NCBI RefSeq assembly: GCF_002252045.1
Contig: NZ_NEFF01000003.1
Coordinates: forward strand, 62,001-126,000
DNA: 64,000 nt
Source: Ignatzschineria sp. F8392
GTDB taxonomy: Bacteria; Pseudomonadota; Gammaproteobacteria; Cardiobacteriales; Wohlfahrtiimonadaceae
Direction: 5' to 3'
The notes beneath the pieces are model-generated. The model was not told the origin of the DNA and did no database searches. It worked only from the letters and a program-made list of their open reading frames with translations. Of the stretch, positions 18,884 through 26,431 are shown piece after piece. The first letter of the stretch is position 1; each line of letters starts with the position of its first letter. A program made the translations under genes and the position numbers.

Positions 18884-20281
18884 CTAATTAAACGATCTTA
18901 AAACTCTTGCTCGACATTCAATCCCTTTAATCGGCCGACGCCAGATCTGATCAACAGCGACTTTAGCAAGCGGTGCCTTAATGGCAACATAGGCTTTCAT
19001 CGGCAAAAGAGTGATCTTACCGACATCACTTCCACTAATAGCCTCATTCGCAGTTAATGCCCCTAAAATATCGCCGGCACTAATCTTCGCTTTCCGCCCT
19101 TCATTGATCTCAATAGTCACCATCTCTGCATGTAGCGGTGCGGGCGTTCCCTTCAGCTCTGTGGCTGAGATTCGTTGAAATTGCTGCTCTAATGCCGCTT
19201 CAATCATCTCTATTCGCTCCTGCTTATAGCTTAACGAAAAGGTGAGTGCGAGCCCCTCTTTGCCGGCACGCCCTGTTCGACCAATGCGATGGACATAGAC
19301 TTCAGGATCGAAGGGAACATCAAAATTGAGCACTAAAGAGAGATCATCAATGTCGAGTCCTCTTGCCGCTACATCCGTTGCCACTAAGACAGGACAGCTT
19401 CGATTGCTAAATTGAATCAGAACTTGATCCCGATCTTTCTGATCAAGATCTCCATGGAGTGCTAAGGCATCGATTCGATGGCGCTGTAAGAAATCGGTAA
19501 CTTCAATGGTCGTGGCAATGGTATTACAGAAGATCACAGAGGATTGTGGTCGATAGTGGTAGAGAATCTCCGCGGTTACTGCCGGCTTATCTCTTCCATC
19601 TTCTACGAGAACCACACTCTGTAATATTTTCGGGCGATTCTCCACTAAAGCTTCCACAACAACCTCTTTCGGTCGATGTTGAAATTGGCGGCTCATCCGA
19701 CGAATATCTTCAGGAAATGTTGCTGAGAAGAGGAGTGTTTGCCGCTTTTTAGGGATATAACGAATAATCTCCGCCATCTCATCTGCAAATCCCATATCGA
19801 GCATGCGATCCGCCTCATCTAAGACTAAAACTTTAGTATAAGAGAGATCGAGCGTCCCTCTTCCTAAATGATCAAGAAGTCGCCCCGGCGTTCCCACCGC
19901 AATGTGAGGTGCATGTTGTGACAGTGAATGGATCTGATGCCGAATCGGCACGCCACCACAGATCGCAGAGATCTTCAGATTAGGAAGATAACGACCTAAG
20001 CGACGAATCTCCTGACGAACTTGTTCAGCAAGCTCTCTTGTCGGACAGATCACCAATCCTTGCGTTGTAAAATGCTTAAGATCGATCGATTCCAATAAGC
20101 CAATTCCAAAAGCGGCGGTTTTACCACTTCCTGTCTGCGCCTGACCGATCAGATCTCCCCCTTTTAAAATCGTAGGGAGAGAACTTGCCTGAATCGGCGT
20201 CATCTGGTGATAACCTAACTCCTCTAAATTTCGAAGTTGCGCTTTAGGAAGGGAGAGATCAGAAAAATGTAAAGTTGACAC
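18884..20281 (-). CDS. dbpA: ATP-dependent RNA helicase DbpA
   Basis: A 465-residue DEAD-box helicase. All motifs are present in order: Q motif (GYHQMTPIQ), Walker A AQTGSGKT, PTRELA, GG, TPGRLLD, DEAD (VLDEADRMLDMGF), SAT, and motif VI HRIGRTGRAG. The C-terminal RNA-binding domain (INEGRKAKISAGDILGALT) is specific for DbpA, which binds hairpin 92 of 23S rRNA and helps late 50S assembly. Length is close to E. coli DbpA (457). Monocistronic, with its own terminator. Confidence 0.94.
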   Translation of the reverse strand: MSTLHFSDLSLPKAQLRNLEELGYHQMTPIQASSLPTILKGGDLIGQAQTGSGKTAAFGIGLLESIDLKHFTTQGLVICPTRELAEQVRQEIRRLGRYLPNLKISAICGGVPIRHQIHSLSQHAPHIAVGTPGRLLDHLGRGTLDLSYTKVLVLDEADRMLDMGFADEMAEIIRYIPKKRQTLLFSATFPEDIRRMSRQFQHRPKEVVVEALVENRPKILQSVVLVEDGRDKPAVTAEILYHYRPQSSVIFCNTIATTIEVTDFLQRHRIDALALHGDLDQKDRDQVLIQFSNRSCPVLVATDVAARGLDIDDLSLVLNFDVPFDPEVYVHRIGRTGRAGKEGLALTFSLSYKQERIEMIEAALEQQFQRISATELKGTPAPLHAEMVTIEINEGRKAKISAGDILGALTANEAISGSDVGKITLLPMKAYVAIKAPLAKVAVDQIWRRPIKGIECRARVLRSFN

Positions 20282-20546
20282 AGATAGGACTCACTTATCA
20301 ATAGAAACAAAGAGAGATGATACTGAAATTTAGCCAGAATAACATCTCTTATTCCTCTCTCCTGCATCTCAAATCCCACCAAGCCCTCGATCCTGACCCT
20401 GATCATCAACCTTATGTAACGATAGTATGATTGACAACAAATAGATCGGCATAGGATCAATAGGTTATAATAATGATCTTTTAGTTAGCCCTCTCTAATC
20501 AAAATTTTGAAAAGAGAATCTGATATTTAAAGCGGAGAGAAGATCG

Positions 20547-21122
20547 ATGGGTTCAATCAATAGTAATGGCATTCTACTTTTAATCACGATCTTTACCCTC
20601 ATACCGATGATCAGCTCCCTATTTTCGCAGGAATATAATACTTTTCTTCGCCCGACTGCTGGCATCTCCATCAATGCCACTTTTGGCTTCTTTGCACTCA
20701 TCTCAAGTGAGCTTCTCTTACTCTTTCTCATCCTGATCGGCTCTGCAATCGGATATTTTCTCTCGGTCTATATTATTGAAGTGGTCTATCATTATCGATT
20801 TGGAAATCCCAAAAAGCCCGAGCCACCCGCCGGCAATCATTCAGACTTACAAACCGAATTGGAAGAAAAACACTCTCCAGCAAAAGCAGTGAGAGAGATG
20901 CAACTACAACTCCCTGCGCAGCCGGCAACACCCCTGAAAAAATCGAGATCATCCCCTAAAAAGGGGAAAAAGGTAGCACCAGAAGTGAAAACCCTGATCG
21001 ATATCATTGAAGAGGGATCAGTGAGTGAATATCTTCAACAAAGGCGAGAAGCACGACGGAAAGCGGTATTAACGAGAATCGAACAGCAACAGAAGCAGAA
21101 ACAACAGCCGCAACAGAAATAA
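20547..21122 (+). CDS. Hypothetical two-helix membrane protein with basic tail
   Basis: Not recognised. 191 residues: a hydrophobic helix near residues 8-26, a second at about 45-80 including LLLLFLILIGSAIGYFLSVYI, then a hydrophilic Lys/Arg/Gln-rich tail with KKSRSSPKKGKK and a polyglutamine-like end (QQQKQKQQPQQK). A purine-rich GGAGAG lies before the ATG. The layout suggests an inner-membrane anchor with a cytoplasmic basic tail that might contact nucleic acid or acidic partners; this is inference. It is divergent from dbpA and convergent with metQ. Confidence 0.7.
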   Translation: MGSINSNGILLLITIFTLIPMISSLFSQEYNTFLRPTAGISINATFGFFALISSELLLLFLILIGSAIGYFLSVYIIEVVYHYRFGNPKKPEPPAGNHSDLQTELEEKHSPAKAVREMQLQLPAQPATPLKKSRSSPKKGKKVAPEVKTLIDIIEEGSVSEYLQQRREARRKAVLTRIEQQQKQKQQPQQK

Positions 21123-21195
21123 AAAAAGGGGTAAGTGAAAAGTAGAAAGTAGAAAATAAAAAAGAGTACTCATCACATGATAGAGACGTAAAAAA

Positions 21196-21210
21196 AGGGG
21201 CGATGCCCCT
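21196..21210 (-). terminator. Rho-independent terminator of the metQ transcript
   Basis: A compact GC-rich hairpin AGGGGC/GCCCCT with a 3-nt loop, followed on the minus strand by T7. It lies about 95 bp downstream of metQ. Confidence 0.8.
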
Positions 21211-21305
21211 CTCATTCTCTGATGTAAGCTGATGTGATACTGATGTGATGCGGATACTAACGCTTAACTACATCCGATATCATGAAGCCTATGATCAGAG
21301 CAATC

Positions 21306-22166
21306 CTATCGCTCCCAGGCTTTTGGGAGAATAAAACCATCGAAAAGCGGTTCACTTTTAATATAACTCTCAAATTCCGAAGCTTCATAAGCTGACTTAA
21401 GTGCCTGCGCCCACGGTTTTTCTACATCATCTTCCCTAATAACAATAATGACAACATGTTCTGCCGGCGTCTTCTCAACAACCAGCCCATCACTAATTTT
21501 TAAACCAGCACTTGCAACATAGTTACCATTAATCACGGCATAATCCACCTCATCTAGAACACGTAAGCCTTGCGCTGGATCTAAAGCTATCACTTCAATA
21601 CCATTGAGCGATTTAATATCATTGACACTAAATCTTGAGACATCATCATTTGTCACCTCAACCCAGCCAATCGATTCTAATATTCGAGCGGCTCTCTCTC
21701 CATTAACAGGATCATTAGGAATTGCAACTCTCATTCCCGCTCTAACCTCATCTAAAGATTGATATTTATTAGAACGTAAAGATTGTGGTGCGCTAGCAGT
21801 ATCCGCAAGCTTTACCATATTCCCTTTAAGCTCCTGATTCATCTTCTTCATATATGCTTCACTCTGATGACCGGCAACATCAATATCTCCACCGATTAAT
21901 GCTGGATTGATCTGCATATTTTGTGAAAAAATCTTCACACGAACATCATATCCCTCTTTCTCTAAAATAGGTTTTATCCCATACTCAAATTGCTCAGCAT
22001 AAGTAGAGGGGCCGAATCCTAAAACGATCGTCTTCTCATCTGACTTTCCACATGCCATCACTAAGAAACCAATCACAATCACTAATGCCCATCGACTAAT
22101 GTTCTTATAAAACTGTACCCCTCTTTTTGATAATCGCTTTCTCAAATACTCCGACCAGACCCTCAT
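21306..22166 (-). CDS. metQ: MetQ/NlpA-family methionine-binding lipoprotein
   Basis: Substrate-binding lipoprotein of a methionine ABC importer. I start at ATG 22164-22166, which follows AGGGGAATAAAG; the longer frame adds 19 residues with no binding site. A signal helix ends in the lipobox LVMAC (Cys39), so it is lipid-anchored on the inner membrane. The mature part shows NlpA family features: VLGFGPSTYAEQFEYGIKPILEKEGYDV split over two strands, DVAGHQSEAYMKKM, VAIPNDPVNGERAARIL. It is last in the metN-metI-flavoprotein-metQ series. The adjacent flavoprotein suggests the ligand could be a methionine derivative or other sulfur compound. Confidence 0.9.
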   Translation of the reverse strand: MRVWSEYLRKRLSKRGVQFYKNISRWALVIVIGFLVMACGKSDEKTIVLGFGPSTYAEQFEYGIKPILEKEGYDVRVKIFSQNMQINPALIGGDIDVAGHQSEAYMKKMNQELKGNMVKLADTASAPQSLRSNKYQSLDEVRAGMRVAIPNDPVNGERAARILESIGWVEVTNDDVSRFSVNDIKSLNGIEVIALDPAQGLRVLDEVDYAVINGNYVASAGLKISDGLVVEKTPAEHVVIIVIREDDVEKPWAQALKSAYEASEFESYIKSEPLFDGFILPKAWER

Positions 22167-22241
22167 CTTTATTCCCCTTATTTTTATAATTACGTATATA
22201 CAATTACATACAACTTCGATCAATTTTTGGCGATAATCGCT

Positions 22242-23501
22242 CTAGAACGCCAAAACATTCTTTGCCAGTTGGGTGTAGACCATATCTTCCATCGGCGGAT
22301 TATGGAGACCGGCGCGGACATCACGATAAGCACGTGAAAGTGGATGGGATTGTGAAAGACTTCGCGCTCCAACAATTCGCATCGCTAAATCGACAACCTT
22401 TAAGGCATTATTCACAGTGGCGATCTTAACAGCACTCAATACTTCCCCCATCGTTGAACGCATTGCTTGATCCGCCTCATCCCACTCTTTGGCAACACCG
22501 AAGAGAAAATACTCCATCTCCAATAAAAGGACGCGAATCTCCCCGAGTTTCTGCTGAACTGTCGGAAAACTCCCAACCGGTGCCGGCATTGCATTTGAGC
22601 GATAGTGATTCGCAAAATAGAGTGCCTCTTCATAAGCTCCCGTTGCGATGCCAAAATAGACTGCCGGAATATGGAGTAGCCAACCTTGTGGTTGTTTCTC
22701 CCCGGGGATTAAGTATTGCGCTAAATCATCGGCATCTAAGAGAACATCCTCTAAAACAAGATCATGGCTGCCGGTAGCACTCATCGAGATCGAGTCCCAA
22801 CTCTCTTCAATCGATACGCCGGGAAGATCTCTTCGTACCAGAAAGCTTGCAACCTGATCGCTCCCCTCAATTGAGGCACTGACGGCAAAAAAGTCTAAAA
22901 CAGGTGAGAGCGTTGTAAAGGTCTTTCGTCCATTTAAGCGCCAATGATTCCCCTCTTTTACGGCTTTTGTCTCGGGTCTTCCTCCTCTTGTGGGGCTTCC
23001 GGTTGCTCTCTCTGTTGCCGCATTATTGATCAATGCACCTTGTGAGATCACCGCTTCTGCAAAATCGCGATAGAGCGACTCCTCCCAGAGCTTATTCTCC
23101 CCAAGATGCTTACTAATCCCCATATGCCAACCAATTGCAAGCCCTGTTGAACCATCATTTTTAGCAATCTCCGTTTGTAATCGAAGCATCTCTTCTAAAG
23201 AGATCCCGCCACCACCAAGTGATTTAGGAATCGTTAATGCCGGAAAATGGATCGCTCGCAATAACCGATAATTCTCAAAAGGAAAGGTGCCGGCTCGATC
23301 ATGCTTCTCCGCATTCTCTTTAAAATATTGTGCAATTTTTGCCACCACCGCTAAGCGCTCACAGTGAGTTAATGTTAGAAGGTTGATCTCTCCATCAAAA
23401 GCCTTTTTAAGGAGTGGATCAGTTACTATTTCGGCTTGAGAGGGAATCTGTGATCCCTCCCCACATTGCTCTTTTACTTGCTGTCTCATTTGCTGAGTCA
23501 T
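22242..23501 (-). CDS. DszC/SfnC-like acyl-CoA-dehydrogenase-fold flavoprotein
   Basis: A protein of about 420 residues with the acyl-CoA dehydrogenase fold: N-terminal helices (FPFENYRLLRAIHFPALTIPKSLGGGG), middle beta domain (NGRKTFTTLSPVLDFFAVSA), and C-terminal helical domain ending in RIVGARSLSQSHPLSRAYRDVRAG. The latter pattern is that of flavin-dependent monooxygenases such as DszC and the sulfur-starvation proteins SfnB/SfnC rather than fatty-acid oxidation enzymes. Sitting inside a metNIQ cluster, it probably oxidises an organosulfur compound taken up by the transporter. The start is set at 23501, where GGAG precedes the ATG. It needs a reduced-flavin supplier; see the fragment at 25946. 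Confidence 0.8.
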   Translation of the reverse strand: MTQQMRQQVKEQCGEGSQIPSQAEIVTDPLLKKAFDGEINLLTLTHCERLAVVAKIAQYFKENAEKHDRAGTFPFENYRLLRAIHFPALTIPKSLGGGGISLEEMLRLQTEIAKNDGSTGLAIGWHMGISKHLGENKLWEESLYRDFAEAVISQGALINNAATERATGSPTRGGRPETKAVKEGNHWRLNGRKTFTTLSPVLDFFAVSASIEGSDQVASFLVRRDLPGVSIEESWDSISMSATGSHDLVLEDVLLDADDLAQYLIPGEKQPQGWLLHIPAVYFGIATGAYEEALYFANHYRSNAMPAPVGSFPTVQQKLGEIRVLLLEMEYFLFGVAKEWDEADQAMRSTMGEVLSAVKIATVNNALKVVDLAMRIVGARSLSQSHPLSRAYRDVRAGLHNPPMEDMVYTQLAKNVLAF

Positions 23502-23791
23502 ACTTTCTCCAAGATGAGTTGATCGAATGCACGCTAAAGAGCGCACAGCCATTAAGATTAAAATAGATGAAATTAAATAGAATTAAATAGAATTAAATAG
23601 AATTAGACCAGACTAGATGACCTTGTTGATGTTGTTAAACATGGTAATAAATATGCTCCCACCCTTCGATGCCTTCTATAAGACCGCCTCTTTATCTCAT
23701 CCATCAATATCGATCTATAGATCTATATCTATATCGATAATAAAAAGAAAGCTACCAAAGAGCGGGATCTGAAATATTATCTAGAATCTTA
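23502..23791. other. Gap inside the met cluster with 10-bp repeat
   Basis: About 290 bp between metI and the flavoprotein gene. It contains three direct copies of AATTAAATAG (23571-23600) and AT-rich ATCTATA words near 23710-23745. No terminator is visible, so read-through from metNI is possible, but a separate promoter is equally likely. Confidence 0.55.
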
Positions 23792-24466
23792 TTAGCGATA
23801 ACGTTTTGCTAAAAAGTTCCCTAAAGATTGAATCGTCTGTACAACAACAATCAGGGTGATCACAGTGTAGAACATCGCCACATTATCATAGCGGTGATAA
23901 CCGTAGTTAATCGCTAAATCGCCAATACCGCCGGCTCCTACAGCCCCAGCCATCGCCGTAGCGCCAATCAAGCCAATAATTGCGGTGGTAAAGTTTAAAA
24001 TGAGTGAGCCACGCGCTTCAGGTAAGAGAAACTTCCATACCGTTTGAAATGTGGTTGCGCCCATTGAGTTTGCCGCTTCGATAATCCCTTTATCCACTTC
24101 AAGGAGTGAACTCTCCACTAAACGGCCAATAAAGGGGGAGATATAGACCACTAACGGTACAATCGCCGCTGGTGTTCCGATCGATGTCTGAACTAACCAC
24201 TTCGTAAAGGGAAGAATCGCCACCAGAAGAATAATAAAGGGGAGCGATCGTGTAATATTGACTACCCAGTTGAGAACCATATAGATGCTATTATTGGGGC
24301 GAATCCCTCCGGGGCGCGTTAACACCAGAGTAATACCGATCAATGAGCCGATAATAATACCGATAAAGAGCGAAACACTCACCATAACAACTGTTTCCCA
24401 ACAGGCTTGTAAAAATTGATCTAAAGTAATCTGCGTCGGGAATTTTTCTAAATACCACTCCAACAT
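23792..24466 (-). CDS. metI: Methionine ABC transporter permease MetI
   Basis: A 224-residue permease with five to six membrane helices. The cytoplasmic coupling segment EAANSMGATTFQTVWKFLLP (EAA motif) contacts MetN, and NFTTAIIGLIGATAMAGAVGAGGIGDLA is the family-typical C-terminal helix region. Length matches E. coli MetI (217). It starts 4 bp downstream of metN, so the two are co-transcribed and probably translationally coupled. Confidence 0.94.
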   Translation of the reverse strand: MLEWYLEKFPTQITLDQFLQACWETVVMVSVSLFIGIIIGSLIGITLVLTRPGGIRPNNSIYMVLNWVVNITRSLPFIILLVAILPFTKWLVQTSIGTPAAIVPLVVYISPFIGRLVESSLLEVDKGIIEAANSMGATTFQTVWKFLLPEARGSLILNFTTAIIGLIGATAMAGAVGAGGIGDLAINYGYHRYDNVAMFYTVITLIVVVQTIQSLGNFLAKRYR

Positions 24467-24470
24467 CTCT

Positions 24471-25586
24471 CTACCCCTCTACTCTATTTGTGGATTTTTT
24501 GCCTTGCGCTTTCTGCCCAAGATCATCACTATTTAAGACTCGCTGACTCATATTGATCGATCTTTTAGATCCTTCATGCGTTACACGAACCCCATGGAAT
24601 CGGAGAAATGCAATCGCCTCCTCCACCTTCTCCGGCGCTCCCTTCATCTGTACAAAGGTACTTCCCAAAATATTGCCCTCAATCTCAATCATATTGGCAA
24701 AGAGAATATTGATCACCACATCCCCTTTTAAGATCAACTCATTGATCACCGGCTCCTGTGCAGAACGCCCTAAAAATTCAAATCTGTAGATATCTTTGAT
24801 AGAGGGATCATCTAAATTCGCGAGCACGCGCTCTGGAATAGAATCGCCAATTACAGTACGAACAAAGCTCTTTGTTGTAGGTTGCTCTGGATTTCCAAAA
24901 AGATCGATGGTACGCCCCGTCTCAACAACACGTCCCTTCTCCATTACTGCAACCTTATTACATAGATATTCAACCACCTCCATCTGATGGGTAACCATCA
25001 TAATCGTGACACCTTGCTCCCGATTGATCTTCTTTAAAAGATCCAAAATAGCGATAGTCGTTTGTGGATCGAGCGCTGAGGTTGCCTCATCGCAGAGAAG
25101 GATTTTGGGGTTATTCGCCAATGCCCGTGCAATACCGATTCGCTGCTTCTGCCCACCCGACAATTCCCGAGGATAAGCATGCTTTTTATCCGGAAGCTCA
25201 ACAAAGTTTAAGAGTTCCTCAACACGCGCATCGATCTCCGCCTTTGAGTGTTTACCATTGAGAGTAAGTGGTAGCGCAATATTCTCAGCAACACTCTTGG
25301 TCTCTAAGAGATTGAAGTGCTGGAAGATCATGCCGATATTCTTTTTGGCTAAACGGAGCTCTTTCGGTGTATATGAGGCAAGATTTCGACCATCGACAAT
25401 CACCTCTCCGCGTGTTGGACTCTCAATATCATTCACAAGACGAATTAAGGTACTCTTTCCCGCTCCGCTATAGCCGATAACACCAAAAATATCACCCTTT
25501 TCGATATGAAGATTGACATCCTTTAACGCTTCCGTCTCTACACCATTGCGCAGGTATGTTTTATAAATATTTTTAAATTGAATCAC
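24471..25586 (-). CDS. metN: Methionine ABC transporter ATPase MetN
   Basis: A 371-residue ATPase driving methionine import. Walker A GYSGAGKST (about residues 38-46), Q-loop MIFQHFNLL, signature ELSGGQKQR, Walker B ILLCDEATSALD and the switch histidine VTHQMEV are intact. A C-terminal NIL domain (about 265-345) is the methionine-sensing module that trans-inhibits transport. The tail beyond it is basic and slightly longer than in E. coli (343 residues). It heads the cluster. I see no S-box/SAM riboswitch upstream. Confidence 0.95.
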   Translation of the reverse strand: MIQFKNIYKTYLRNGVETEALKDVNLHIEKGDIFGVIGYSGAGKSTLIRLVNDIESPTRGEVIVDGRNLASYTPKELRLAKKNIGMIFQHFNLLETKSVAENIALPLTLNGKHSKAEIDARVEELLNFVELPDKKHAYPRELSGGQKQRIGIARALANNPKILLCDEATSALDPQTTIAILDLLKKINREQGVTIMMVTHQMEVVEYLCNKVAVMEKGRVVETGRTIDLFGNPEQPTTKSFVRTVIGDSIPERVLANLDDPSIKDIYRFEFLGRSAQEPVINELILKGDVVINILFANMIEIEGNILGSTFVQMKGAPEKVEEAIAFLRFHGVRVTHEGSKRSINMSQRVLNSDDLGQKAQGKKSTNRVEG

Positions 25587-25604
25587 TGGGGTCTCTCCAT
25601 TTTA

Positions 25605-25850
25605 TTAACGAGGTGTAAAGAGAATTGAAATAAAGCCTGAAATAGGGATTGATAAAAATGGCAACAGCGTGCCATCGAGCAAAGCATTCGCGAAGTCATC
25701 ATCAACCGAGGAATCATCATACTCATCGATAACACAACGAAATGCGCCACGCCAATAAGGGGGCCTACTCTTCTCAATAGCGGTCGCTCTATCTCTCCAC
25801 TCATCTCTATTGTTCCTTTTCAATTCAATTAAATCGCTCTTTAGATGCAA
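25605..25850 (-). CDS. Hypothetical small protein upstream of metN
   Basis: Not recognised. An open frame with natural-looking composition: a charged N-terminal half (RNNRDEWRDRATAIEKS) and a C-terminus with a short hydrophobic stretch (LLPFLSIPISGFISILF). It ends 18 bp before metN. There is no in-frame ATG; TTG at 25850 is the only plausible start, and the open frame extends upstream to about 25915 without a good start (KALVTALVKALIEVAERL). It may therefore be a gene that has lost its 5-prime end. An ATG frame overlapping it encodes an unnatural Met/Ser/Cys-rich sequence and is rejected. Confidence 0.35.
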   Translation of the reverse strand: MHLKSDLIELKRNNRDEWRDRATAIEKSRPPYWRGAFRCVIDEYDDSSVDDDFANALLDGTLLPFLSIPISGFISILFTPR

Positions 25851-25945
25851 TCGTTCAGCTACTTCTATTAACGCTTTGACTAACGCTGTAACTAACGCTT
25901 TGCCTGACTCTTTGGCGGATTAATCCCACCTTCAACTTTCACCAG

Positions 25946-26218
25946 GTGATAAACTCAACGATTGCTGATCAAAACGATCTCACTCTACCCATTAGTGTCA
26001 TCATCAAACTCGATGACAACCCACAATTATTCAATCTTTTACGTGAAAGCGCAATCTTCACGAGTACTCTTCTCACAGATGATTGTTTCTCAACTCTCAA
26101 AGAAGGCTTTGCCGATCTCCTCAATCAATGGTCGATTAATGTTCGATCAGAGTTCGATCACTGCTTAATAGGGATTCGATCAATACTTTTCGTTCATTCT
26201 TTTAGAGAGTCTCTATAA
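25946..26218 (+). pseudogene. Possible flavin reductase-like fragment
   Basis: An open frame of 90 codons starting with GTG and without a good ribosome binding site. The segment LPISVIIKLDDNPQLFNLLR then ESAIFTSTLLTDD resembles the middle of short-chain flavin reductases (HpaC/DszD-type: substrate strand, conserved small residues, then xFxxNxLxxxQ). The N-terminal FMN-binding part and C-terminal half are missing. If real, it is the remnant of the reductase partner of the DszC-like monooxygenase in the cluster. The similarity is weak and by eye only. Confidence 0.3.
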
Positions 26219-26342
26219 TAAAACATACTTATCATATAAAAACAATAGGTGATTGGTTTTTTCCCACTTCTCTTCTACCGCTTAATCTATTTGCCAGTAG
26301 AGCCTAATAGATCTGCCTAATAGGAACTTTGATCCAAAAAAA

Positions 26343-26367
26343 AGAGCCTACTTTAAAAGTAGACTCC
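26343..26367 (-). terminator. Rho-independent terminator of relA
   Basis: An inverted repeat around CTACTTT/AAAGTAG, extended with one mismatch to GAG/CTC, is followed by a run of T on the minus strand. It lies about 65 bp past the relA stop. Confidence 0.75.
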
Positions 26368-26431
26368 TCATGATCCCGTCAGCATCTCTTCTGATGCCGC
26401 ATGACTGATTGAAGTGCCGATACTGCAGCAA

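Noticed and set aside
25583-25804. 73-codon minus-strand ATG frame overlapping the hypothetical upstream of metN
   Set aside because: Met/Ser/Cys-rich sequence unlike a real protein; the other frame has more natural composition.
24471-25950. SAM riboswitch or MetJ-type control upstream of metN
   Set aside because: I looked for conserved S-box or metJ-box words (AGACGTCT-like) and found none.
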